In this document: piece by piece, positions 1 to 5,940 of the stretch
How positions within the stretch are numbered: position 1 is the first letter of the stretch
Layout: every line of letters starts with the position of its first letter
DNA from: CBDUBH01 sp965365345
GTDB lineage: Bacteria > Bacteroidota > Ignavibacteria > Ignavibacteriales > SURF-24
Direction: 5' to 3'
DNA: 7,822 bases
Assembly: GCA_965365345.1 (NCBI GenBank)
Contig: CBDUBH010000123.1
Coordinates: forward strand, 1 to 7,822
Translations under genes and position numbers: made by a program
Notes under the pieces: model-generated
Seen by the model: the letters and a program-made list of their open reading frames with translations, nothing else
Databases searched by the model: none
What the model was told of the DNA's origin: nothing

Positions 1-1
1 A

Positions 2-127
2 ATAAGCACTTGTGCACAGTTCGATTTTGCCAGGAGCTCAAGCAGTTCTTCATCAAATAATGAAAGAAGCGAAACTCCCAAAACACGTAATAATGATAGT
101 GAAAGATCGAACGGCGGAAGGAGATAA
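2..127 (+). CDS. 3' end of an unrecognised protein with a Ser/Arg/Asn-rich tail (partial)
   Basis: An open frame enters from the left edge and runs 41 codons to TAA at 125-127. The visible part begins ISTCAQFDFARSSS, continues through a run of seven serines, and ends in a polar, basic tail with RNNDSERS and a terminal Arg-Arg. No domain can be recognised in so short a piece, and the tail looks disordered. The reading is supported by the next gene on the same strand, which ends in a closely similar tail (RNSDSQRS and Arg-Arg near the end), so the two are probably relatives or carry the same C-terminal module. The last codons, AGG AGA, form a Shine-Dalgarno-like AGGAGA, but no start codon lies at a usable distance after it. 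The function is unknown. The main alternative is a chance open frame, made less likely by the shared tail. Confidence 0.6.
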   Translation: MSTCAQFDFARSSSSSSSNNERSETPKTRNNDSERSNGGRR

Positions 128-180
128 AATAAAATTCAGCATCGGATAAAATTATTCTAAAAATAAATTGGGTTGTAAAA

Positions 181-489
181 ATGAAAAATTTATTCAGATC
201 ATTTTTGCTTGTTATTTTTATTCCGATGCTTTTTAATTCTTTTAATTGCTATTACGATCCGTATTTATATTCGGATGAAAATGATGATCCGGAAACACAA
301 ATAATAATTCTTGCACCACCGCCTCCGCCGCCGATAATTATTTTACCGGGTGAAACTACGCAACCGGAAAAAGCAAAAATGATTTATCGGGAATCAGGTG
401 AAGAAAATTCGCGTGAAAGAAAAAGATCCGGTCAAACAAATTTAAGAAATTCAGATTCTCAAAGATCTACTAAATCAAGGAGAAATTAA
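181..489 (+). CDS. Small exported protein with hexaproline tract and basic Ser/Arg tail, function unknown
   Basis: This 102-residue protein is not recognised as a named family. Residues 1-22 look like a signal peptide: Lys/Arg near the N-terminus, then a hydrophobic stretch at about 8-18. Cys23 could be lipidated, but the preceding S-F-N is a poor lipobox, so plain secretion is equally possible. An acidic Tyr/Asp-rich segment (24-38) follows. Next comes a near-symmetrical hydrophobic/proline block, IIILAPPPPPPIIILPG (41-57), with six consecutive prolines. The last 35 residues are charged, rich in Arg, Ser and Asn, and probably disordered. They share the motif RNSDSQRS...RR with the end of the gene upstream. 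The stop overlaps the start of the outer-membrane porin gene by one base (TAATG), so the two are probably translationally coupled. No good SD precedes ATG 181. An accessory role for the porin is inference from position only. Confidence 0.7.
   Translation: MKNLFRSFLLVIFIPMLFNSFNCYYDPYLYSDENDDPETQIIILAPPPPPPIIILPGETTQPEKAKMIYRESGEENSRERKRSGQTNLRNSDSQRSTKSRRN
477..483 (+). promoter_or_regulatory. Ribosome binding site of the porin gene, inside the preceding coding region
   Basis: AAGGAGA lies five bases before ATG 489 and supports that start. It is formed by the end of the codon series TCA AGG AGA, which also encodes the Ser-Arg-Arg at the end of the small upstream protein, so one stretch has both coding and ribosome-binding duties. 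Confidence 0.75.
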
Positions 490-1949
490 TGAAAAAAAAT
501 GTTGGCAATATTACTCTTATTATTATAATAATTGCTGCTTTTTTTTATACTGAAACAAAAGCGCAAAATTTTAATGATGCTTTAAGACTTTCCGAACCCG
601 GATTGGGATTTAATGCCCGCGCGCTTGGAATGGGAAATGCTTATGTTGGAATCAGTGATGATTATTCGGCAACTTTTTTTAATCCCGCAGGTTTGGGGTT
701 AGTTAAGAAAATGGAAATTGCCGGCGGATTGAATTATAATAAATACAATAACGATGCATTATTTTTCGGAAGCTCGACCGATTACTCAAACAGTTCAACC
801 AAATTAGATCAGTTAAGTTTTACTTTTCCATTTCCCACAATTCGCGGAAGTATGGTTTTTTCAATCGGATACAGTAAAATAAAAGATTTTAACCAAGCCG
901 TAAGTTTTGATGGATTTAACAGCACAAATACTTCAATGATTAGAGATCTTGCATTAAGTAATGATGATGTTGCTTATGATCTCGGTTTAAGTTATCCGGT
1001 TTATGATGATCAGGGAAATTATTTGTATGACGATACAAACATAATGGGAAATCTTCAGCAATCAGGAACAATTCTTTCAAAAGGAAGATTGGGAAAATGG
1101 TCATTTGCAGGCGCTGTTGAAATTTCCAAAGATGTTTTTATAGGCGGCTCATTCAATATTTTATCAGGCGGATTTAACAGAAGCCGCGAGTATTATGAAG
1201 AAGATGTAAATAATGTTTATCAGGGTTTAGTTGATCCTGATGATAACAGAACATCAAATTTTCAAAGATTTTATTTTAATGACGTAATTGATTGGGATAT
1301 TTCAGGATGGGATTTTAATGTTGGATTGCTATACCAATTTGCCGGAATGGGAAGATGGGGCGTTTCAATGAAATTCCCGACTTCATATAACATCAGAGAA
1401 ATTTATTTGGTTAACGGAAGCAGCGATTTTGCAAACGGACAAGGTTTTGATCTTGATACTTATGAAAGCGAAATTGAATATTCAATTTCATCTCCGTTCG
1501 AATTTTCAAGCGGAATTTCGTACAATTTCAGACCTTTAATTATTAGCGGAAGCGTAACTTTTATTGATTATACTCAAATGGAATTTGATAACGATGGCGA
1601 TCTTGATTTTCAAAGTATATATCAAAATAACAGAGATATAAAAGATCTTTTCAGAAGCGTAATAAATTGGAAGCTTGGTGCTGAATTAATTGTTCCTTCA
1701 ACAAATTTACGTTTGCGCGGCGGATTCATGATGGATCCTTCTGCTTATGATGGCGATCCTTCGGAACGTGATAAAAAATATTTAACCGGCGGAATAGGAT
1801 TTTTATCAGATGAAGCATTTTCTTTTGATCTTGCTTATGTTTACGGCTGGTGGAAAGATATCGGCGATAATTACGGAACAAATGTTTCAAGATTTAATCA
1901 GGATATTAAATTTCATAACTTGATATTTACAGTTTCCCACAGATTTTAA
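489..1949 (+). CDS. FadL/OmpP1/TodX-like outer-membrane beta-barrel transport protein
   Basis: This 486-residue protein is probably an outer-membrane channel of the FadL/OmpP1 type, a family that takes up hydrophobic substrates such as fatty acids or aromatic compounds. The substrate here cannot be told. Seen in sequence: a signal peptide at residues 1-25 with likely cleavage at KA|QN; the N-terminal signature NARALGMGNAYVG (42-54), followed by FFNPAG (63-68), the NPA block typical of the plug region of FadL-like and PorV-like proteins; then many alternating aromatic/polar beta strands. The C-terminus is FTVSHRF, and the terminal Phe is the usual Bam insertion signal. Length is normal for the family. 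Asp/Asn-rich loops (for example around 248-256 and 368-382) could bind calcium, which is speculative. The gene overlaps the small upstream gene by one base and has a strong SD. A hairpin terminator follows. PorV-like shuttle proteins of type IX secretion share the N-terminal motif and are the main alternative. Confidence 0.85.
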   Translation: MKKNVGNITLIIIIIAAFFYTETKAQNFNDALRLSEPGLGFNARALGMGNAYVGISDDYSATFFNPAGLGLVKKMEIAGGLNYNKYNNDALFFGSSTDYSNSSTKLDQLSFTFPFPTIRGSMVFSIGYSKIKDFNQAVSFDGFNSTNTSMIRDLALSNDDVAYDLGLSYPVYDDQGNYLYDDTNIMGNLQQSGTILSKGRLGKWSFAGAVEISKDVFIGGSFNILSGGFNRSREYYEEDVNNVYQGLVDPDDNRTSNFQRFYFNDVIDWDISGWDFNVGLLYQFAGMGRWGVSMKFPTSYNIREIYLVNGSSDFANGQGFDLDTYESEIEYSISSPFEFSSGISYNFRPLIISGSVTFIDYTQMEFDNDGDLDFQSIYQNNRDIKDLFRSVINWKLGAELIVPSTNLRLRGGFMMDPSAYDGDPSERDKKYLTGGIGFLSDEAFSFDLAYVYGWWKDIGDNYGTNVSRFNQDIKFHNLIFTVSHRF

Positions 1950-1974
1950 TTATTTTTTTCGAAACAAATTTTAC

Positions 1975-2003
1975 TTGAAATAAATTTTAAAGCACCTTAT
2001 TTT
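1975..2003 (+). promoter_or_regulatory. Candidate sigma70-like promoter for rsgA overlapping the terminator
   Basis: TTGAAA at 1975-1980 and TATTTT at 1998-2003 are separated by 17 bases. They match the -35 element at five of six positions and the -10 element at four of six. Transcription would start near 2010, inside the right arm of the terminator hairpin, so the rsgA message would not carry the hairpin. Such matches are common in AT-rich DNA, and promoter consensus differs in this group, so support is weak. Confidence 0.25.
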
Positions 2004-2020
2004 TCGATGAGGTGCTTTTT
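1989..2020 (+). terminator. Intrinsic terminator after the porin gene
   Basis: AAAGCACCTTA pairs with TGAGGTGCTTT to give an 11-bp stem with one G-T wobble and an eight-base loop (TTTTTCGA), followed by more T. It ends 39 bases after the porin stop, as expected for a rho-independent terminator. It finishes only a few bases before the rsgA SD, so it could also serve as an attenuator for rsgA. Confidence 0.75.
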
Positions 2021-2026
2021 AATTTT

Positions 2027-2033
2027 AAAGGAG
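2027..2033 (+). promoter_or_regulatory. rsgA: Strong ribosome binding site for rsgA, pointing to an ATC start
   Basis: AAAGGAG is followed by five T and then ATC AAA GGC at 2039, in the rsgA frame. The five-base spacing equals that of the porin gene's SD to its ATG. No ATG, GTG or TTG lies at a usable distance in frame, so this site decides in favour of the ATC codon as start. Confidence 0.6.
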
Positions 2034-2038
2034 TTTTT

Positions 2039-2995
2039 ATCAAAGGCATTATTACCAAAATTGAAAGTAAAGATTACTATGTTCTAATTCCGGAATCAAA
2101 CGAAATTATTCGCTGCAATATGCGCGGAAAATTCAGAAAAGATTTTCAACTGAAAAAAGATAAGCTTTATATTTTGGATGTTGCCGCTGTTGGAGATCAT
2201 GTTGAATTTGATTTGAACAAAGATGGAACCGGTTCAATTTTTAATGTTGAAGAAAGAAAAAATTACATTTCTAGAAAAGCTCCGAAAGTAAAAGGCGGAA
2301 GTTACAGAGGCGAAAGATTTGAACAAATAATTGCCGCAAATGTTGATAACCTTTTTATCATTTCCAGTGTAAAAGATCCAAAATTCAATAACAGAAGTAT
2401 TGATAGATTTTTAGTTGTTGCAGAAAGTTCTCATATCACTCCTATAATTATTGTAAATAAAATTGATCTCGATAAGAAAAATTCAATGAAAGATTGGATT
2501 GAACTTTATGAAAGTATCGGATACAATGTTATCAGAACAAGCGTTAAAAATAATAAGGGAATTCCGGAAATAAAAAATCTTCTGCAAAATAAAACAAGTA
2601 TTTTTTGGGGACATTCAGGAGTTGGTAAATCTTCAATCTTAAATTCAATTTATCCTGATCTTAATTTGAAAGTCGGAGAAATTAGTTCATATTCATTAAA
2701 AGGAAAACACACAACTGTAACCAGTGTCTTAAAACAAGTTGAACCAAATACTTTTATTATTGATACGCCCGGAATTAGGGAAATTGAACCATACGGAGTT
2801 TCAAAACAGGATCTAAGTCATTACTTCAAAGAATTTTTACCATATATTGAAGATTGTAAATTCAATACTTGCACGCATTTTCACGAACCCGAGTGCGGTG
2901 TAAGTCTTGCAGTAGAAGAAGAAAATATTTCAATCGAAAGATATGAAAGTTATCTTACACTTTTAGATACAATAGAAGATGATCTTTTCTTCTAA
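2039..2995 (+). CDS. rsgA: Small ribosomal subunit biogenesis GTPase RsgA (apparent ATC start)
   Basis: RsgA (YjeQ/YloQ) is a circularly permuted GTPase that checks late maturation of the 30S subunit and releases assembly factors. From an ATC start at 2039 the protein has 318 residues, normal for the family, and would begin MKGIITKIESKDYYVL, the usual opening of the N-terminal OB fold. The permuted motif order is visible: G4 NKID (140-143), G5 region TSVKNNKG, P-loop GHSGVGKS (191-198), G2 threonines in GKHTTVTS, and G3 DTPG (242-245). The C-terminal zinc site C-x4-C-x-H-x5-C (Cys273, Cys278, His280, Cys286) is intact. The only longer start is GTG at 2012, which lies in the right arm of the terminator hairpin and has no SD. 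The next in-frame ATG, at 2120, would remove part of the OB fold. ATC could also be a sequencing error for ATG. The identity is certain; the start is not. The gene is convergent with the next one. Confidence 0.95.
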   Translation: MKGIITKIESKDYYVLIPESNEIIRCNMRGKFRKDFQLKKDKLYILDVAAVGDHVEFDLNKDGTGSIFNVEERKNYISRKAPKVKGGSYRGERFEQIIAANVDNLFIISSVKDPKFNNRSIDRFLVVAESSHITPIIIVNKIDLDKKNSMKDWIELYESIGYNVIRTSVKNNKGIPEIKNLLQNKTSIFWGHSGVGKSSILNSIYPDLNLKVGEISSYSLKGKHTTVTSVLKQVEPNTFIIDTPGIREIEPYGVSKQDLSHYFKEFLPYIEDCKFNTCTHFHEPECGVSLAVEEENISIERYESYLTLLDTIEDDLFF

Positions 2996-3077
2996 ACAAA
3001 ATTTCATTTTATAAATAATGCTGGAATAATTTTTCTAAAGATCAATTTTACAAAACAAATTTCCACAAGGAAAAAAG

Positions 3078-3110
3078 AAAATTCATTTATTAAATCTTTA
3101 AATGAAATTT
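3078..3110. terminator. Possible weak bidirectional terminator between convergent genes
   Basis: In the 147-base gap between rsgA and the convergent ATP-grasp gene, TTCATTTA (3082-3089) and TAAATGAA (3099-3106) pair around a nine-base loop. After one mismatch there are three further A-T pairs. A/T runs flank both sides, so it could act in both directions. It is almost entirely A-T pairs and therefore weak. A perfect 14-base palindrome, AATGAAATTTCATT, overlaps at 3101-3114. Confidence 0.3.
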
Positions 3111-3142
3111 CATTATTATGTTTTAAAAATTCGAAAATAATT

Positions 3143-4051
3143 TTAATGCGATAAATATTTTCTTACCGCCTTACTCAAATTCGTAATTATTTCATCAATA
3201 ACAGAATCCGGTACTCCGTCATAATGTTTCGATTTAATGCGCATATCACACTGATCGTTAACATAATCAACAACAACAAATTTATCTTTTGTTGTATAAA
3301 CAATTTCAGTTGAAAAAAAATCCAAGCCTGTTAGCTTTGCAATTTTTCTTGTTATTGTTTTTAATTCGCGGAGTTCAAATTCATCAATATCTTGCTGAGT
3401 CATAACGTGATAAAGATGAGTTTGATCATCCCACCATGTGGGAATAGTTCTTCCGAATGCCCAATAACAGCGGAACCAGGAGCGTTTTCCATCAAGTTGA
3501 ATTGGATAAACTTTTTCCTGAATAATGTATTTGTCGTGTGTATTTGTAACTCTTTCATCAATAACTTCTTTTAAAGATTCAGCGCCGGTAACAACGCCAA
3601 TTCCGCCGCCGGTTGTGTTTGCAGGCTTGATAATAAAAGGTCTTCCTAAAATTGCAAGATCATCAAGTGAAAGATAAAATTCCTTATGCGTGCTTACAGG
3701 CGGAATTATTATTGAATAAGGAGTATTAATGCCTGCGGTGATAAATTCCAAATGCATACTTGCTTTATCAATTGCATGATTTATCAATTTATAGGGATTA
3801 AAAATTTTCGTATTTCTCCGGGTTAAGATATGTGCAATCTCATTAAAATCTTCATTAACATCCGAAGCGCGATCCAAATAGCAATCGAAAGCCAGTTCAC
3901 GTTTTTTTAATTTTTCCGTAATTTCAAAAACATTATATTCTTTAATTATAAAAGTAGTTAAATTTTGCTGATGAAATTTTTCTTCAATCATTGCAACAAA
4001 ATCTTCATCGTACTCCCAAGTGTACGCTATTGCAAGGTTGAACCTTTCCAT
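3143..4051 (-). CDS. ATP-grasp family enzyme, substrate unknown
   Basis: This 302-residue cytoplasmic protein has the look of an ATP-grasp ligase, the family that joins a carboxylate to an amine or thiol through an acyl-phosphate. No signal peptide is present. Residues 1-85 form an alpha/beta pre-ATP-grasp region. Visible features: FIIKPANTTGGGIGVV (139-154), with the ATP-binding Lys142 and glycine-rich loop; YIIQEKVYP (175-183), the hinge that contacts adenine; a basic/aromatic segment GKRSWFRCYW (188-197), possibly for substrate; and STEIV and VVDYVNDQCDMR (260-271), with acidic and Asn residues placed like the magnesium ligands (Glu239, Asp262, Asn265). Tryptophan is unusually common between 192 and 207. 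I cannot assign it to a characterised subgroup such as RimK, Ddl or carboxylases. It stands alone on the minus strand, divergent from the TPR operon and convergent with rsgA, so the neighbours give no clue. ATG 4051 has only a weak SD. Confidence 0.85.
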   Translation of the reverse strand: MERFNLAIAYTWEYDEDFVAMIEEKFHQQNLTTFIIKEYNVFEITEKLKKRELAFDCYLDRASDVNEDFNEIAHILTRRNTKIFNPYKLINHAIDKASMHLEFITAGINTPYSIIIPPVSTHKEFYLSLDDLAILGRPFIIKPANTTGGGIGVVTGAESLKEVIDERVTNTHDKYIIQEKVYPIQLDGKRSWFRCYWAFGRTIPTWWDDQTHLYHVMTQQDIDEFELRELKTITRKIAKLTGLDFFSTEIVYTTKDKFVVVDYVNDQCDMRIKSKHYDGVPDSVIDEIITNLSKAVRKYLSH

Positions 4052-4146
4052 TTATTCTTTATGTTTGTTTTGAAAAATGACTCTAAACTTTTATCTTGTT
4101 ATTGAAAAACCTAATTAATATTTTTTGTTCTAAATTTTAAAAATAT
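4052..4146. promoter_or_regulatory. Divergent intergenic region, presumed promoters for the ATP-grasp gene and the TPR operon
   Basis: These 95 bases separate two divergent starts, so at least two promoters should lie here. On the plus strand, TTTG at 4069-4072 followed after 19 bases by TATCTTG at 4092-4098 resembles the Bacteroidota -33/-7 elements (TTTG and TAnnTTTG) with one T missing. An alternative -10-like TAATAT sits at 4116-4121. Neither is convincing in such AT-rich sequence. There is no clear SD for either gene and no obvious operator palindrome. Confidence 0.3.
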
Positions 4147-5940
4147 ATGCTTAAAAATACAATATTATTTATAACTTTGGTAGTTTTGCTGGCAGGCTGT
4201 TCAAAAAAGCAAATTCAAAAAGAAGATCTGAACATTAGCGAAGATGAAAAAAAGAAACTTGCCGTTGAATATTTTATTCAGGGAACCGTGGCAGATCAAA
4301 AAGGTGATTACAAAGAAGCAATTTCGAATTATGAAAAAGCATTAAGATATGATCCTGCGCCGGGTGTTTATTTCGCAATCGCAAAAGATTATTTTCTTTT
4401 AAACAAACTTTCACTTGCAAAAGAAAATGTTGATAATGCAATTAAAGATGATTCGCTTAATATTGAATATTATAATCTTCTCGCAAATATTTATTTCACC
4501 GGAAATAAAGTTGATTCATCAATTTCAGTCTATGAAAAAATAATTTCAATTGATTCATCCAATGTTGATGCGTATTACAGTTTAGGATTGCTGCTTGAAC
4601 GTGAACGCCCTTACAAAGCAATTCAGGTTTATAAAAAATTAATTGATAATATCGGTCCTGAGTGGAACATAATGCTGCGCTTAGCGGGAATTTATGAAAA
4701 ACTCGGAATGAATGAAGAAACCGAAGAGACAATTGAAGAATTATTAAAACTTGATCCTTCAAATCTTGATATAAAAAAATTGCTTTCTGATCTATACATC
4801 AAAAGTAAAAATTACGATAAAGCCCTTGAAATTATTGAGGATGCGCTTGCTTTATTTCCGGAAGACCTGAATTTACTGGAGATGAAAGCGCAGACTTATT
4901 TAGCTCAAAATGATTGGAACGGCGCTGCGCAGGTTTATAAAGAAATAATCAAAAACGAAAAACTTCCCGAAGATGTAAAAGTACAAATTGCTGCAATGTT
5001 TTTGGCAAATGCCGTTCAGGATAGTGCCGTAGTAGATGCCGCAAATGATCTGATAGAAGAAATGGATTCGGATACAACAGTGTGGCAAATTAAGTTGATG
5101 CTGGGTGAAGCAAAAATGCTTAAAGGTGATGATTCCGTAGCGGTGAATTATTTCAAAAAGGCATTGCAAATGAACAGCGAAAATCCCGAGCCGTACGTTC
5201 GGTTAGCCGGAATTTATTTTGATAGAAAAATGTATGATGATTCTGAAATTTTACTTGACAGTGCAGTTGAAAAGTTTCCGGATAATTTCGGTGTAAATTT
5301 GATATTGGGATTAACGGCAGTTCAATTGAATAAATTTCCGAAAGCTGAAAAATATTTAAAACAAACTCTGGAAATTAATTCAAAAGACATAACCGCACTT
5401 TCGGCTTACGGTTACACTTTAAATCAACTTGAAAAACCGAAAGAGGCAATAAAGTATTTAAAAGAAGCATTGAATTTAGAGCCGGAAAATGTTGAACTTC
5501 TTACAACTTTGGGATTGATCTACAACGCGCAAAAAATGTTTAAAGAAAGTGATAACGCCTATCAAAAGGCATTGGAATTGGATTCATCAAACGCACTCAC
5601 GCTAAACAATTACGCTTATTCTCTTTCGGAACGCGGAATAAAATTAAATGAAGCGCTGGAAATGTCAAAAAAAGCTGTTGAAAGCGATACTGCAAATTCA
5701 TCTTATCTTGATACAATGGGCTGGATCTATTATCAACTAAAAGATTACGATAAAGCACTCGATTATATTGAACGCGCAAATAAAATTGATGAAAAAAATT
5801 CTACAATCCTGGAACATCTCGGCGATGTAAATTTTAGAATTGGTAATAAAGATAAAGCCGTTGAACTTTGGAAAAAAGCTTTGGAATTTGATTCTAAAAA
5901 TTCCGGATTGAAAAATAAAATTGAAAAAGGTGGATTGTGA
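4147..5940 (+). CDS. Outer-membrane-type TPR lipoprotein (LbcA-like arrangement)
   Basis: This 597-residue lipoprotein is built almost wholly of tetratricopeptide repeats, which act as protein-binding scaffolds. The signal peptide ends in a classic lipobox, LAGC, with Cys18 as the lipidated residue. Ser-Lys-Lys follows, with no Asp at +2. After a charged linker (19-38), about 16 TPR-like units of 33-36 residues run from about 40 to 590. Repeat 8 (about 275-310) is irregular. The last three units carry LNNYAYSLSERG, YLDTMGWIYYQLKDYDKAL and ILEHLGDVNFRIGNKDKAV, a C-terminal signature common in long bacterial TPR lipoproteins. The stop overlaps the start of a LolB-like lipoprotein gene by four bases, followed by an EnvC-like gene. 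In Pseudomonas a TPR lipoprotein of similar size, LbcA, is encoded next to lolB and partners the CtpA protease. That parallel is by architecture and gene order, not proven orthology. Confidence 0.88.
   Translation: MLKNTILFITLVVLLAGCSKKQIQKEDLNISEDEKKKLAVEYFIQGTVADQKGDYKEAISNYEKALRYDPAPGVYFAIAKDYFLLNKLSLAKENVDNAIKDDSLNIEYYNLLANIYFTGNKVDSSISVYEKIISIDSSNVDAYYSLGLLLERERPYKAIQVYKKLIDNIGPEWNIMLRLAGIYEKLGMNEETEETIEELLKLDPSNLDIKKLLSDLYIKSKNYDKALEIIEDALALFPEDLNLLEMKAQTYLAQNDWNGAAQVYKEIIKNEKLPEDVKVQIAAMFLANAVQDSAVVDAANDLIEEMDSDTTVWQIKLMLGEAKMLKGDDSVAVNYFKKALQMNSENPEPYVRLAGIYFDRKMYDDSEILLDSAVEKFPDNFGVNLILGLTAVQLNKFPKAEKYLKQTLEINSKDITALSAYGYTLNQLEKPKEAIKYLKEALNLEPENVELLTTLGLIYNAQKMFKESDNAYQKALELDSSNALTLNNYAYSLSERGIKLNEALEMSKKAVESDTANSSYLDTMGWIYYQLKDYDKALDYIERANKIDEKNSTILEHLGDVNFRIGNKDKAVELWKKALEFDSKNSGLKNKIEKGGL

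Noticed and set aside
38..127. Ser-rich, Arg-ending tail as a PEP-CTERM-like or LPXTG-like sorting signal
   Set aside because: Those signals need a hydrophobic helix before the basic end, and none is present in either tail.
2012..2014. GTG as the start of rsgA, adding nine residues
   Set aside because: It lies in the right arm of the terminator hairpin, has no SD, and adds residues (MLFNFKGVF) that read straight through the SD. The family N-terminus fits the ATC at 2039 better. It remains the fallback if ATC initiation is disproved.
2999..3114. Repeated AAATTTCATTT-like words in the rsgA/ATP-grasp gap, as a possible repeat array or attachment site
   Set aside because: The copies are short, irregularly spaced and consist almost only of A and T. 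They fit chance in AT-rich DNA, apart from the weak hairpin already listed.
3392..3574. 60-codon plus-strand open frame inside the ATP-grasp gene
   Set aside because: It is antisense to conserved ATP-grasp motifs and its product has no recognisable features.
4496..5169. Two minus-strand open frames (4496-4762 and 4900-5169) inside the TPR gene
   Set aside because: Both are antisense to regular TPR repeats and have no family features, and no sign of independent expression was seen.
4147..5940. TPR gene as a tandem-repeat DNA element
   Set aside because: The periodicity is at protein level (about 34 residues). The DNA copies are too diverged to count as a nucleotide repeat.
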